Shown: positions 17,889 to 28,099, numbered from the stretch's first letter. The stretch: 64,000 nt of DNA from Actinoplanes sp. TBRC 11911 (GCF_012933445.1 NZ_JABBNC010000002.1:62001-126000), one strand, 5' to 3'. A program made the numbers and translations. Notes: generated by a model not told the origin, from the letters alone.

Positions 17889-19174
17889 ATCTGCTCAGCG
17901 TCGGTGCGTCCTACCGCACCGCTGACGTCGGCACGCTGGAACGCCTCACCATCGGCGACGGCGACGTGCCGGAGCTGCTGGCCAAGCTGGTCAAGCAGCC
18001 GTACGTCAACGAGGCCGCGGTCGTCTCCACCTGCAACCGGGTGGAGGTCTACGCGGCGGTCACCGGCTTCCACGGCGGACTCGCCGACGTCTGCAACGTG
18101 CTCAGCGAGATCTCCGGCATCAACGCCACCGAACTGGCCGGCCACCTGTACGTGCACTACGACGAGGCGGCGGTGCTGCACTCGTTCCGGGTGTCGTCCG
18201 GGCTCGACTCGATGGTCGTGGGGGAGTCGCAGATCCTCGGGCAGATCCGCGACGCGTACCACGCGGCCAGCGAGGCGGACACGGCCGGCCGGTTGTTGCA
18301 CGAGCTGATGCAGCAGGCGCTGCGCGTGGGCAAGCGGGCGCATGCCGAGACCGGCATCGACAAGGCCGGGCAGAGCGTCGTCACCGCCGCGCTCGACGTG
18401 GCCGAGAGCCACCTGGGCGACCTGACCGGACGCAAGGCCCTGGTGATCGGGGCGGGCGCGATGGGTGCCCTCTCGGTGGCCACGCTGACCCGAGCCGGGG
18501 TCGGCCCCCTGAAGATCACGAACCGGAGCGCCGACCGGGCCGATCGGCTCGCCGAGGCGTACGGGGCCACCGCCGTGCCCTACGACCAGCTGGACGCCGC
18601 CCTGGCCGAGGCCGATCTGGTGATCACTGCGACCGCCTCGACGCTGCCGGTGCTCGATCGCGCCCGGCTGCAGGCCGCCGCCCCGCTGGTGGTGCTCGAC
18701 CTGGCCGTGCCGCGCGACGTCGCGCCGGACGCCGGCGACATCGACGGCGTCACCGTGATCGACATCGACAGCCTGGCCGGTTCCCGGCGCACCCAGCCCG
18801 CCGACGCGGAGACCGCGGCGGTCGAGCAGATCGTCACCGGCGAGGTGGAACATTTCCTCGGCTGGCTGCGCGGCGCCGACATCGCACCGACCGTCGCGGC
18901 GCTGCGTAATCGCGCCGAGGACGTGGTCTCGGCCGAACTGCGTAAGCTCTACTCCCGCCGCTCGGAATTCTCCGAGGAGCAACGAGCGGATGTTTCCCGT
19001 ACGCTGCACCGGGTCGTCCAGCAGTTACTGCACTCACCCACCGTGCGGGTCCGTCAGCTCGCCGCCGAACCCGGTGGTGACCAGTACGCCGCACTGCTGC
19101 GCGAGTTGTTCGACCTCGACGTCCCGCACGCCACGCAGGCAGACGCCGTCCCGGAGATCGGAGCGCAGGAGTGA
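17885..19174 (+). CDS. hemA: Glutamyl-tRNA reductase
   Basis: First committed enzyme of tetrapyrrole synthesis by the C5 route, reducing glutamyl-tRNA with NADPH to glutamate-1-semialdehyde. 429 residues. Catalytic cysteine in VSTCNRVEVYA, the SGLDSMVVGESQILGQIRDAY signature, NADPH-binding GAGAMGALS and a C-terminal dimerization helix. GTG start overlaps the rex stop by four bases. Confidence 0.97.
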   Translation: MNLLSVGASYRTADVGTLERLTIGDGDVPELLAKLVKQPYVNEAAVVSTCNRVEVYAAVTGFHGGLADVCNVLSEISGINATELAGHLYVHYDEAAVLHSFRVSSGLDSMVVGESQILGQIRDAYHAASEADTAGRLLHELMQQALRVGKRAHAETGIDKAGQSVVTAALDVAESHLGDLTGRKALVIGAGAMGALSVATLTRAGVGPLKITNRSADRADRLAEAYGATAVPYDQLDAALAEADLVITATASTLPVLDRARLQAAAPLVVLDLAVPRDVAPDAGDIDGVTVIDIDSLAGSRRTQPADAETAAVEQIVTGEVEHFLGWLRGADIAPTVAALRNRAEDVVSAELRKLYSRRSEFSEEQRADVSRTLHRVVQQLLHSPTVRVRQLAAEPGGDQYAALLRELFDLDVPHATQADAVPEIGAQE

Positions 19175-20100
19175 CCACTCCGCTACGCCTCGGCACGCGC
19201 CGCAGCGCCCTGGCCCTGGCCCAGTCCCGGACGGTCGCGGAGGCGCTGACGAAGGCCACCGGCCGCGAGGTCGTGCTGGTCGAGATCGTGACGCACGGCG
19301 ACCGTTCGTCGGCCCCGGTGGCCCAGCTCGGCGTGGGTGTCTTCGTCTCCGCGCTGCGCGACGCGCTGCTCACCGGCGAGATCGACTTCGCCGTCCACTC
19401 CTATAAAGACCTGCCCACCGCGCAGCCCGCCGACCTGCGGATCGCCGCGGTGCCGCTGCGCGAGGATCCGCGCGACGTGCTGGTCGCCCGCGACGGCCGC
19501 AAGCTCGCCGAGCTTGCCCCGGGGGCCCGGATCGGCACCGGGGCGGTGCGCCGAATCGCGCAATTGCATGCTTTGGGCCTACAGTTGCAGGTCACGCCGA
19601 TCCGCGGGAATGTCGACTCCCGGATCGCCCGGGTCCACGGGCCCGAGGCCGATCTGGACGCCGTCGTTGTCGCCCGGGCCGGTGTGGCGCGTCTCGGCCG
19701 GGCCGCCGAGATCGCCGAAACGCTCGACCCGATGCTCATGCTGCCCGCCCCGGCTCAGGGTGCGCTGGCGGTGGAGTGCCGGGCGAACGACACGAACATG
19801 GTCGAGCTGCTCGCCACGCTCGACCACGCACCGTCCCGCGCCGCCGTCGAGGCGGAACGGGCGATGCTCGCCACGCTGGAGGCCGGGTGCTCCGCCCCGG
19901 TCGCCGCATACGCCGAGGTCGCCGAGGGCGAGCACGGCGAGGAGATCTACTTGCGCGGTGCGGTGATCAGCCCGGATGGGGCCCGAACCATCCGGCTGTC
20001 GCGCACCGGAACGCCCGCCGACGCGGCGGAGGTCGGCAAGGCACTCGCCACCGAGCTCCTCGACGCCGGCGCCGACACCCTGATGGGGAGCCCAGAATGA
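19171..20100 (+). CDS. hemC: Hydroxymethylbilane synthase (porphobilinogen deaminase)
   Basis: Polymerises four porphobilinogen units to hydroxymethylbilane. 309 residues with RLGTRRSALALAQ at the N-terminus, HSYKDLPT, the substrate-binding RRIAQL segment, and the dipyrromethane-cofactor cysteine in LEAGCSAPVAAYA. Start GTG overlaps the hemA stop by four bases, and its own TGA overlaps the next ATG. Confidence 0.97.
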   Translation: MTTPLRLGTRRSALALAQSRTVAEALTKATGREVVLVEIVTHGDRSSAPVAQLGVGVFVSALRDALLTGEIDFAVHSYKDLPTAQPADLRIAAVPLREDPRDVLVARDGRKLAELAPGARIGTGAVRRIAQLHALGLQLQVTPIRGNVDSRIARVHGPEADLDAVVVARAGVARLGRAAEIAETLDPMLMLPAPAQGALAVECRANDTNMVELLATLDHAPSRAAVEAERAMLATLEAGCSAPVAAYAEVAEGEHGEEIYLRGAVISPDGARTIRLSRTGTPADAAEVGKALATELLDAGADTLMGSPE

Positions 20101-21683
20101 CCACCCGACCCGCTCGCAAGCCGGCCGGCCGCATCGCCTTCGTCGGCGCCGGACCCGGCGACCCGGAACTGCTGACCCGCCGTGCGCACGCCGCGCTGAC
20201 CGAGGCCGACCAGGTGGTCTACGACCGCGGTGTGCCGGAGTCGCTGCTGACCGCCATCCGCGCCGAAGCCAAGGACGACACCCAGTTCAGCCCGGCCGAG
20301 GGCGCGCCCGGCGATGTCGCCAAGGTGCTGCTGTCCGCGGCCAAGTCCGGCCTCGCCGCCGTGCACCTGGTGTCCGGCGACCCGTTCGGCCACGAGTCCG
20401 TGGTCAAGGAGGTGCAGGCGGTCGCGCGTACGGCCGTGCACTTCGAGGTCGTGCCCGGCATCGGCCAGGCCGAGGGCGTCGCCACCTACGCGGGCGTACC
20501 GCTGCCCGGCGTACGCACCACCGCCGACGTCGGTGACGTGACCGCGCTCGACTTCGACGCGCTCGCCGCGTCCGCCCAGAAGGGCTCGTTCGCCGTGGCG
20601 GTCGACGCCGGCGACCTCGCCGCGGTCCGCGACGGCCTGCTCGCCGCGGGTGTCGAGCCCGGCACCCCGGTCGCGGTGACCGGCGACGGCACCGGCGAGA
20701 CCCAGTACACGACGACCTCCACGGTCGACAGCTTCGTCGCGGCGGCGCTCGGCTTCACCGGTCGGGTGGTGCTCTCGGTGGGCGCCGACGTCGCCGAGCG
20801 CGACGCCATGAGCTGGTGGGAGAACCGCCCGCTGTACGGCTGGAAGGTGCTCGTCCCGCGCACCAAGGAGCAGGCCGGGGCGATGAGCGCGCGCCTGCGC
20901 GCGTACGGCGCGATCCCGTGCGAGGTGCCGACCATCGCGGTCGAGCCGCCGCGCACCCCCGCGCAGATGGAACGCGCCGTCAAGGGCCTGGTCGACGGCC
21001 GCTACGCCTGGGTCGTCTTCACCTCGGTGAACGCGGTCCGCGCGGTCTGGGAGAAGTTCGACGAGCACGGCCTGGACGCCCGCCACTTCGGCGGCGTCAA
21101 GATCGCCTGCATCGGCCAGGCCACCGCCGACGCGGTGCGCGCGTTCGGCATCCAGCCCGAGCTCGTCCCCGCGGACGACCAGTCCAGCGAGGGCCTGCTC
21201 GCCGAGTTCTCGCCGCACGACGAGATCCTCGACCCGGTCGGCCGGGTGCTGCTGCCCCGCGCCGACATCGCCACCGAAACCCTCGCGGCCGGGCTCATCG
21301 AGCGCGGCTGGGAGGTCGACGACGTGACCGCGTACCGGACCGTGCGGGCGGCGCCGCCGCCCGCCGAGATCCGGGACGCGATCAAGTCGGGCGGCTTCGA
21401 CGCGGTGCTGTTCACCTCGTCCTCGACCGTCCGCAACCTGGTCGGCATCGCCGGCAAGCCGCACGCCCGCACGGTCGTCGCGGTGATCGGCCCGAAGACC
21501 GCCGAGACCGCCACCGAGTTCGGTCTGCGCGTCGACGTCCAGCCCCCGCACGCTTCCGTGCCGGACCTGGTCGAGGCGCTCGCGACGTACGCGGTGGAGT
21601 TGCGCGAGAAGCTGGCCGCGATGCCGGCCAAGCAGCGCCGTGGCTCGAAGGTCCAGGGACCTACCGCCCTTCGCTTCCGATAG
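20097..21683 (+). CDS. hemD: Fused uroporphyrinogen-III methyltransferase-like/uroporphyrinogen-III synthase
   Basis: Two-domain protein of 528 residues. Residues 1-240 have the SUMT fold (VGAGPGDPELLT, VYDRGVPESLL, VPGIGQAEGVATYAGVPL); residues about 245-510 form uroporphyrinogen-III synthase (VLVPRTKEQAG, FTSVNAVRAVWEK, LLPRADIA, FTSSSTVRNL). The synthase step is required between hemC and later haem or sirohaem enzymes. The SUMT half has a shortened SGDPFGHE loop compared with active enzymes, so methylation activity is doubtful. Overlaps hemC by four bases. Confidence 0.9.
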   Translation: MTTRPARKPAGRIAFVGAGPGDPELLTRRAHAALTEADQVVYDRGVPESLLTAIRAEAKDDTQFSPAEGAPGDVAKVLLSAAKSGLAAVHLVSGDPFGHESVVKEVQAVARTAVHFEVVPGIGQAEGVATYAGVPLPGVRTTADVGDVTALDFDALAASAQKGSFAVAVDAGDLAAVRDGLLAAGVEPGTPVAVTGDGTGETQYTTTSTVDSFVAAALGFTGRVVLSVGADVAERDAMSWWENRPLYGWKVLVPRTKEQAGAMSARLRAYGAIPCEVPTIAVEPPRTPAQMERAVKGLVDGRYAWVVFTSVNAVRAVWEKFDEHGLDARHFGGVKIACIGQATADAVRAFGIQPELVPADDQSSEGLLAEFSPHDEILDPVGRVLLPRADIATETLAAGLIERGWEVDDVTAYRTVRAAPPPAEIRDAIKSGGFDAVLFTSSSTVRNLVGIAGKPHARTVVAVIGPKTAETATEFGLRVDVQPPHASVPDLVEALATYAVELREKLAAMPAKQRRGSKVQGPTALRFR

Positions 21684-21692
21684 GAAGAAACA

Positions 21693-22673
21693 ATGTCGTT
21701 TCCGGATGACCGTCCGCGCCGCCTCCGCCGCACCCCCGCGTTGCGTCGTCTGGTGGCGGAGACCCGCGTCGCGCCGTCCGAGCTCGTGCTGCCTCTCTTT
21801 CTGAAGGAGGGGCTCACCGAGCCTCGGCCGCTCGGCTCGATGCCCGGCATCGTCCAGCACACACGTGAGTCGCTGCGCAAGGCCGCGCACGAGGCGGTTG
21901 AGGCGGGCGTCGGCGGTCTGATGCTGTACGGCGTCCCCGACACCGCCAACAAGGACGAGACCGGGTCGGCCGGGCTGGATCCGGACGGCATCCTGAACGT
22001 CGGCCTCCGGGACCTGATGGCCGAGGTGGGCGACTCCACGGTCGTGATGGGCGACCTCTGCCTGGACGAGTTCACCTCGCACGGCCACTGTGGCGTGCTG
22101 GCCTCCGACGGCTCCGTCGACAATGACGCGACATTGGCCATTTATGCGGAAATGGCGGTCGCGCAGGCGGACACCGGAGCGCACATGGTCGGCACCTCCG
22201 GAATGATGGACGGACAGGTTGGTGTGGTCCGGCACGCCCTGGACAAGGCCGGCTACCAGGACGTCTCGATCCTGGCGTACTCGGCCAAGTACGCGGGCGC
22301 CTTCTACGGTCCGTTCCGCGAGGCCGTCGAGTCGTCGCTGCAGGGCGACCGCCGGCAGTACCAGCAGGACCCGCCGAACCTGATCGAGGCCCTGCGCGAG
22401 GTCGACCTGGACGTGGCCGAGGGCGCCGACATCGTCATGGTCAAGCCGGCCCTGCCGTACCTCGACGTGATCGCCGCGGTCCGTGACCGGGTCACCGTGC
22501 CGGTCGCCGCCTACCAGGTGTCCGGCGAGTACGCGATGGTCGAGGCCGCGGCCGCCAACGGCTGGATCGATCGCGAGCGCGCCATGCTGGAGTCGCTGAC
22601 CTCGATCAAGCGGGCCGGCGCGCAGATCATCCTGACCTACTGGGCCACCGAGGCCGCGCAGCTTCTCCGCTAG
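21693..22673 (+). CDS. hemB: Delta-aminolevulinic acid dehydratase
   Basis: Porphobilinogen synthase of 326 residues condensing two aminolevulinates. Schiff-base lysines lie in [14 protein letters not shown] and [11 protein letters not shown]. The metal loop reads [14 protein letters not shown], with Asp replacing the middle cysteine of the zinc site, which suggests a magnesium-assisted type. Start ATG has GGAAGA upstream, nine bases after the previous gene. Its TAG stop overlaps the opposite-strand stop of the nuclease gene. Confidence 0.96.
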   Translation: MSFPDDRPRRLRRTPALRRLVAETRVAPSELVLPLFLKEGLTEPRPLGSMPGIVQHTRESLRKAAHEAVEAGVGGLMLYGVPDTANKDETGSAGLDPDGILNVGLRDLMAEVGDSTVVMGDLCLDEFTSHGHCGVLASDGSVDNDATLAIYAEMAVAQADTGAHMVGTSGMMDGQVGVVRHALDKAGYQDVSILAYSAKYAGAFYGPFREAVESSLQGDRRQYQQDPPNLIEALREVDLDVAEGADIVMVKPALPYLDVIAAVRDRVTVPVAAYQVSGEYAMVEAAAANGWIDRERAMLESLTSIKRAGAQIILTYWATEAAQLLR

Positions 22674-25180
22674 TCGTCGTCCACGATCGTGCCGGTCCCG
22701 GTGGTGTCCAGCCGCCGCAGGCCGGCATCGAGCCCGGCGATCGAGAGCGTCAGCGTTTCGTCGCCCTCCCGCCGGCGGTCCCCGCGCACGTTCACCGTGA
22801 ACGAAGCGGCGACCTCGCCCGCAGGGATGGTCGTGCAGCCCAGGAACGGGTCGAAGTCGGTTGCCGCCAGCGCGGTGCCGGGCACGGCCGCCGCGCACAC
22901 CGTCAGTTTCTGGCTCAGCGGCCTGCTCAGCGTCACCGGGAAGACCAGCCGGGCGGTGCCGGCGTTGCCCTCGGCCACGCTCGCGTCACCGACCCGGATG
23001 CCGGCCTGCGACTCGAAACGCGCCACCTGCGGATCGTGATCGCTGGTGCTCTCGCCGGCCGGCCGGTCGGCGTTGATGTGCGCGGACCGCATGTCGATGA
23101 AGTCGCCGGTCAGCTCCTGGTCGGCGAACAGGCTGTCCAGCGTCTGCGCCTGACCGTCGAACACGTACGAGTAGGCGGCCTCGGGCACGTCCATGACCAG
23201 CTCTTCCCACAGGTTGTTCAGGCCCGCCCGGTACAGCGGCCCGAGCTGGTCACCGGGGTGCGCCGGGATCGGATCGTCCGGGCGCGGGAAGACGTTCAGG
23301 TCACCGCCGTAGATCACCCGGGCGTGCGGGTGGGTGGCCTTGATGCCGGTGACGATCGCCGCCCCGTACGCGGCCTGCTCGGTTCGTTGCCCGACGCGGG
23401 TGTCCGGGCCCGACGAGAAGTGGTTGCTGATCGCCCAGAGCTGGTAGCTCGACGATGAGCCGGGCGCGGCCTTGACGGTGAAGAGCGCGACCTGCGGCGC
23501 TCGGGTGTAGACGTTGCTGCCGTCCACCCCGGTGGAGACGTCCACGTCGCTCGGCAGGGTCGCGTTGAGCGTCTTCGGGTTCGACACGTCAGAGTTGGAC
23601 GCGAGCGGGGTGCCGCGATAGTCGACCCGCGGGGCGCTGCCCAGGATCGGGTCGGCCGCTGTCACCCGGGCCAGTTGGAGCCGGTCGGTGCGGTAGAGGA
23701 AGCCGGAGCTGATGCCACGGGCGTCGGCGCCGCTGCGGTCGGCTGCCGAGGCGTACGCGATCCCGCTCCTCGCCTTGATCGTCAGCGCGAGCTCCTGCAG
23801 CGTGTCCGGCATCCCGTCGGGGCCCGCGCAGGTCAGCCGGTTCTTGGTGACCGTGCACATGTCCTGGTCCTCGGCCTCCTGGGTGAGGATCAGATCCGGG
23901 CCGTGCAGATCGTCGATGATCTGGTCGGCCAGACCCACCAGCTTGCTCCCGTACGCCTCGGCACTGCTCGGCACGTAATCGAACGGTGGAGCGACGCCCG
24001 GGCAGCCGGTGTTGCCCACGAAGTCGCAGCCGTCCGACGGGTCGTCCCGGAAGTCGTAGAGGTTCTCCAGGTTGAACGTGGACACGGCCAGCTCACGGCG
24101 GCGGTCGGCGGTGGCCGGCGGGTGGTTGACCGACGGGTCGACGCCGCGGGTGAAATCCACCGCGGACACCTGGATGCCGTACTTGTTGAACGCGTAGTAG
24201 AGCCCGCCGACCGCGTCGTTGGTGACGGTGTCGAACGTGCGGGCCGGCGGCAGCACGACGCGGCTGTCGTCGGCGGCGGCCTTCAACCCCATCGGGCCGA
24301 TCATGACGCGGTTGCCGTTACCGTTGTCCACCAGGCCGAACTGGTCGTCCAGCGGGTGCGCGTCGCGGAAGACGCGCCGGGTATACGGGTCCTCCCGCTT
24401 CATCAGCGGATCGTCGCGGTCGATGGCCCAGATCTCGGCGTCGTCGGTGCCGGCGAAGACCTTGGTGCCGGAAATGACCCCGGACCCGGCGCGGACCCTC
24501 ATCTGCATGCCCTCGTGCCGCTCCCAGTAGGTGGCGGCGTCGCCGGCGTCGGCGGGCGGCCGGGCGTCGGTGACCTGGACGGCGCCCGTCAAGCCGGTGG
24601 CGAGGGTGGCCACGTACTCGGCGCTGGTCAGCTCGGTGAAGTTGAAGAACTCGCTGACCCGGGCGCTGATCACGATCTCGTCGCCGATTCGCGGGGTGTA
24701 CCCGCCGATCAGCGTGGTGAACGCGCCCGTGTAGACGAAGATCCCGTCGGAGCTGGCCGGGTCGCCGTCCTCGCCGCCGGTGCGGCTCTGGAAGAAGAAG
24801 CCGTGCTGGTCGGTGCCGGCCTGGTCGTGCGACAGCGCGATCTGGGTGACGACGCCGCGGACCTGGTATTTGGTGGTGCTGGAGCCGTTGCCGGTGGCCG
24901 GGGCGAGGGGGGAGCGCGCGATCTTGCCTTGGACGGCGCCGATCGTGAGCGGGTCGCCGTCGGCATTCTCGCCGCCGATGCTGCGCTGTTCGCCCTGGTG
25001 TTCGCCCCGCTGTTCGCCTTGGGTCGCGCCTTGCTGGGCCTCTGTCGTGCCTTGCTGGGTTTGGGCCGTGCCTTGCTGGCCTTGGGTCGCGCCTTGCTGG
25101 GCGTGCGCCACGCCTGGGACGAGGATCGCTGCGGCCAGGATCGGCGCGACGATCGCGGGCCATATGCGCTTGTGTCGCAC
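22670..25180 (-). CDS. Secreted endonuclease/exonuclease/phosphatase-family protein with Calx-beta domain
   Basis: Large secreted protein (836 residues). Signal peptide to about residue 28 (VPGVAHA), a Gln/Gly-rich 7-residue repeat linker, an OB-like domain ([16 protein letters not shown]...), an EEP nuclease domain ([48 protein letters not shown]) and a C-terminal Calx-beta repeat ([25 protein letters not shown]). Resembles extracellular ExeM/NucH nucleases. GTG 25180 with GGAGG five bases upstream is preferred over GTG 25192. Probably degrades extracellular DNA or phosphoesters. Confidence 0.85.
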   Translation of the reverse strand: MRHKRIWPAIVAPILAAAILVPGVAHAQQGATQGQQGTAQTQQGTTEAQQGATQGEQRGEHQGEQRSIGGENADGDPLTIGAVQGKIARSPLAPATGNGSSTTKYQVRGVVTQIALSHDQAGTDQHGFFFQSRTGGEDGDPASSDGIFVYTGAFTTLIGGYTPRIGDEIVISARVSEFFNFTELTSAEYVATLATGLTGAVQVTDARPPADAGDAATYWERHEGMQMRVRAGSGVISGTKVFAGTDDAEIWAIDRDDPLMKREDPYTRRVFRDAHPLDDQFGLVDNGNGNRVMIGPMGLKAAADDSRVVLPPARTFDTVTNDAVGGLYYAFNKYGIQVSAVDFTRGVDPSVNHPPATADRRRELAVSTFNLENLYDFRDDPSDGCDFVGNTGCPGVAPPFDYVPSSAEAYGSKLVGLADQIIDDLHGPDLILTQEAEDQDMCTVTKNRLTCAGPDGMPDTLQELALTIKARSGIAYASAADRSGADARGISSGFLYRTDRLQLARVTAADPILGSAPRVDYRGTPLASNSDVSNPKTLNATLPSDVDVSTGVDGSNVYTRAPQVALFTVKAAPGSSSSYQLWAISNHFSSGPDTRVGQRTEQAAYGAAIVTGIKATHPHARVIYGGDLNVFPRPDDPIPAHPGDQLGPLYRAGLNNLWEELVMDVPEAAYSYVFDGQAQTLDSLFADQELTGDFIDMRSAHINADRPAGESTSDHDPQVARFESQAGIRVGDASVAEGNAGTARLVFPVTLSRPLSQKLTVCAAAVPGTALAATDFDPFLGCTTIPAGEVAASFTVNVRGDRRREGDETLTLSIAGLDAGLRRLDTTGTGTIVDDD
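25026..25109. repeat. 21-bp tandem repeat in the nuclease gene
   Basis: Four 21-bp units (25026, 25047, 25068, 25089) around CCTTGCTGG encode seven-residue Gln/Gly/Thr units directly after the signal peptide. Confidence 0.8.
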
Positions 25181-25234
25181 TGAAGCCTCCACGGCGGACT
25201 CAACGAGGGCGTAAGCCGACTGTAGAGGTTGAAC

Positions 25235-26254
25235 TCAGTGAATGTGTTCCAAACTTTGCACAAGTTGCGCAACGTCCGCGCCGTACTCGTACCAGTCCCG
25301 GTCGGCCTGATACCCCAACTCGGCGTTGACCTTGAGCATGGACTCGTTGTTCTGCGCGTTCCACGTCTGGACTTCGCGCAGGCCAGGCTCGGCGGACCGC
25401 AGCTCGAACAGCATCCGCGCCTTGATCGCCCGGTCGATGCCGTAGCCGCGGTGCGCCCGCACGACGATCGTGTCGTACTGGTCGGCGCGTTCCGGATGCT
25501 GCGCCGGCACGACGACCTCGGTGAGCCCGGCGACGGAGCTGTCCGACTCGTCGATGGCGAGCACGATGTACGGCTTGAGGCCGCGCTTGTGCAGCGTGTT
25601 CAACGAGTCGCGAAGCCGTTGCGGATCCGACGATCGAGGCGCCAGGTCGAGATCATCGTTGTCGTCCGGCGCTTCGAGCTTTGCTTGCGCGTACGCCTCG
25701 ATGAGTGATTCGGGCGGCCCCCCGGGGTGGTATTCGACCCGATATCCGGCCCCGATGTCGTTGGCCATCTCCTCCAGTACGGGCCAGTCAACCGACGCGA
25801 CATTGAGCACGCTGCGCGTTTCGACGTACTCCCGCTCGAATCCGAGTTTTTCGTAGAACGGGATCGCAGGCGTTCCCCCGATGGCTTCGACACCGATCGA
25901 GGAAAAGCCTTCCAGGTACGCCCGGCGGGCCGCGAACGCCACCAGCTGGCTACCGAGTCCGCGCCGTCGCAGCCGCGGCCGCACTAACACGTCCAGCACC
26001 CCGATGTCACCCAGAAGCAGCATGCTGACGTGCGCGAAGATTTCACTCTCGCCTTCCGGCAAGCGATCATCTTCGGCGACCCAACTGATCCGGCGCTCGC
26101 CCGGCATGGTCTCGGCAAGGTACTCCCGGACCTGCACGTCCTGCCACGGTGGATCACCCGGGAGATCAACGGCCAGCGCCGCGTTCACCGTTTCCACGAG
26201 TGATCGGATTTCCCCCGCCGACGCTGACCGGGGATTCCATTCACGCACCCTCAC
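25235..26254 (-). CDS. Double-GNAT acetyltransferase
   Basis: A 339-residue protein with two tandem GNAT folds. The N-terminal one has the acetyl-CoA loop VRPRLRRRGLGSQLV; the C-terminal one has VVRAHRGYGIDRAIKARM. This two-domain plan is that of mycothiol synthase and related Streptomyces enzymes, but the sequence is not clearly MshD. The first domain has canonical R/Q-x-x-G-x-G/A, so it is probably the active one. GTG start at 26254. Neighbour of the transglycosylase gene, with no obvious functional link. Confidence 0.85.
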   Translation of the reverse strand: MRVREWNPRSASAGEIRSLVETVNAALAVDLPGDPPWQDVQVREYLAETMPGERRISWVAEDDRLPEGESEIFAHVSMLLLGDIGVLDVLVRPRLRRRGLGSQLVAFAARRAYLEGFSSIGVEAIGGTPAIPFYEKLGFEREYVETRSVLNVASVDWPVLEEMANDIGAGYRVEYHPGGPPESLIEAYAQAKLEAPDDNDDLDLAPRSSDPQRLRDSLNTLHKRGLKPYIVLAIDESDSSVAGLTEVVVPAQHPERADQYDTIVVRAHRGYGIDRAIKARMLFELRSAEPGLREVQTWNAQNNESMLKVNAELGYQADRDWYEYGADVAQLVQSLEHIH

Positions 26255-26344
26255 CCGTACAGCTTGCCGGTAACGGAACAGTCTGGGAAGTGCTCCGAAC
26301 GTAAATGTATAGGTCCCGTCACTGTCAGTTGAAGGTCATCTTCA

Positions 26345-28099
26345 TCAGCGGCTCCGCTGCCCGTATTCGTTCGCGGTCTCAAACACCTTCTGCGCGTACG
26401 GCTGAACCGCGTTGTAGGACAAAATGGCTTCCCACCACGAGTCGAGCTTGGACATGTCCCGCCCGCCCTGACAGAGGTAATTCGCCGCCGCCAGCGACGC
26501 GTCGTCGATGTCGTTGGGGTCGGCGGTGCCGTTGTTGTCCGCATCCACCTTGAAGGCGAGCCAGGTCGACGGAATGAACTGAAGCGGCCCGACCGCCCGG
26601 TCGTAGGTCGTGTCCCCGTCGATCGTGCCCTGATCGGTGTCCCGGATCAGTTGCCGCCCACCCTTACCGTCCAGCGGCAGCCCGTAGATCGGCGGCTGCA
26701 CCAGCCCGTCCGCCCCCAGCACGGAGGTCTTGTAGCTGCCGTGCGAGGACTCGACCTCCCCGATCGCCGCGATCGTCGTCCAGCTGAGGTGGCACGCGGG
26801 CGTGGTCCGCGCGACGACCAGCTCCGCATACCCGTAGGCCTGCACCGCCACCACCGGGATTCCCGCCTGGGTCCCGACCTGCTGCGCCCAGCCGTTGAGC
26901 ACGTCCGAAGGCCGCCCCGTGGTGGTCCCCGGCACCCCGTTGTTGGCGGCGGGCGGCGTGGCGGCGCCCGTGGCCAGCCCGGTGGGAACGGTCGCCGCCC
27001 CACCACCCGGGAGCGACCCCAGCGGAAGGCTGGCCGAGGGCGCCGGCAGCGGCCCGAGCGCCCCACTGGGCCCGAAGGCCGGCGTGGCACTGGGCGAGGG
27101 CGCCGCCTCAATAGCCTGCGGCACCAGGTAGACCCCCGCCGTCCCGGCCCCCGCCAGCAGCAGAATCGCGATGACCGCCGGCACGATCAGCCGCCCACTG
27201 GGCCGCTTGGCCCAGGCAGACGTGCTGCGCCCGGCCCGCTTGACCACCCGCAGCGGACTGGCGCGCCGCAGATGCCGCGCCTTAGCCCCGCCCGCGGCCG
27301 CGCCTGTCGCTGGCGTGCTGCTGTTGCCCGCGCCTGTCGCTGGCGTGCTGCTGTTGCCCACGCCGATGGTCGGCGTGGCCGCGGGCGCTCGGGCAGCGGT
27401 GTCGCCAGCCTCTGCTGGAGCGCCAGCCGCGCCGCCTTCCACGGTCATATCCGAATTGTCGCCTAAAGATGGGCTTTGGTGGAGTCCGTCTGTCCTGGCG
27501 TCCGGTGATTCGGCAGCAGCGGCAGTGCCGTCTGATGGTCGCTCTGTCGCATCCGGCCCGGAGCCACCAGCCGAACGCTCGCCATCGCGGGGCTGCGGCG
27601 CGGCATTGGCTCGGCCGCTTCGCTCGGGAGCGCCACCGGCCTCGCGGCTCTGCGTGCCACCGGCCTCGCGGCTCTGCGTGCCACCGGCCTCGCGGCTCTG
27701 CGTGCCACCGGCCTCGCGGCTCTGCGTGCCACCGGCCTCGCGGCTCTGCGTGCCACCGGCCTCGCGGCTCTGCGTGCTACCGGAGTCGCCGCTCTGCGTG
27801 CCACCGGAGTCGCCGTTTTGTTCGGGCGTCTCACCGAGCCCGCCGCTTTGCTCTGGCGCGGTGCCTGCTTGCTCGGGTGTCGCGCCGGCGGCGTCGCCTC
27901 GCCCCGGGGCTGTCTCGTTGGTATCGCTGGGCTCGCGCGTCGCGGCAGCCGCAGCGGGCGCCACGGAGTCCGGATCGCTGCGCGCCGGCGCAGTCTGATC
28001 AGGGGCCGCGCCGGAGCTGCCGAGCGGCCCACCCTGGTGCGGCGCCGAAGCCCGCAAGGCGGGTCGGGTTGCTGGCTTTTCCTGCTGCCCGTCCGTCAC
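26345..28099 (-). CDS. Membrane-anchored lytic transglycosylase with long repeat-rich N-terminus
   Basis: 584 residues. Residues 1-300 are low-complexity, with six perfect TQSREAGG units (about 109-156); one membrane helix spans about 303-323; then a Pro/Ser linker and an MltB-type transglycosylase domain (395-580) with catalytic Glu in IGEVESSHGSY and the AVGPLQFIPSTW and AAANYLC motifs. It should cut peptidoglycan outside the membrane while the repeat region stays cytosolic. GTG 28099 has TATTCT seven bases upstream and no Shine-Dalgarno (leaderless). Confidence 0.85.
   Translation of the reverse strand: MTDGQQEKPATRPALRASAPHQGGPLGSSGAAPDQTAPARSDPDSVAPAAAAATREPSDTNETAPGRGDAAGATPEQAGTAPEQSGGLGETPEQNGDSGGTQSGDSGSTQSREAGGTQSREAGGTQSREAGGTQSREAGGTQSREAGGTQSREAGGAPERSGRANAAPQPRDGERSAGGSGPDATERPSDGTAAAAESPDARTDGLHQSPSLGDNSDMTVEGGAAGAPAEAGDTAARAPAATPTIGVGNSSTPATGAGNSSTPATGAAAGGAKARHLRRASPLRVVKRAGRSTSAWAKRPSGRLIVPAVIAILLLAGAGTAGVYLVPQAIEAAPSPSATPAFGPSGALGPLPAPSASLPLGSLPGGGAATVPTGLATGAATPPAANNGVPGTTTGRPSDVLNGWAQQVGTQAGIPVVAVQAYGYAELVVARTTPACHLSWTTIAAIGEVESSHGSYKTSVLGADGLVQPPIYGLPLDGKGGRQLIRDTDQGTIDGDTTYDRAVGPLQFIPSTWLAFKVDADNNGTADPNDIDDASLAAANYLCQGGRDMSKLDSWWEAILSYNAVQPYAQKVFETANEYGQRSR
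27632..27823. repeat. 24-bp tandem repeat in the transglycosylase gene
   Basis: Six perfect 24-bp copies start at 27632, 27656, 27680, 27704, 27728 and 27752, followed by two degenerate copies to 27823. In frame, they encode TQSREAGG units. A second, 30-bp duplication lies at 27301-27360. Confidence 0.92.

Noticed and set aside
19947-22898. 983-codon minus-strand frame opposite hemC-hemD-hemB
   Set aside because: Antisense shadow of GC-rich genes; Arg/Gly/His-rich with no domain, and the plus-strand haem enzymes are certain.
23675-25183. 502-codon plus-strand frame
   Set aside because: Antisense to the secreted nuclease; Val/Gly/Arg-rich composition typical of shadow frames.
27632-27823. 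Regular repeats suggestive of a CRISPR array
   Set aside because: There are no unique spacers; the units are contiguous, 24 bp, in frame, and code for protein.
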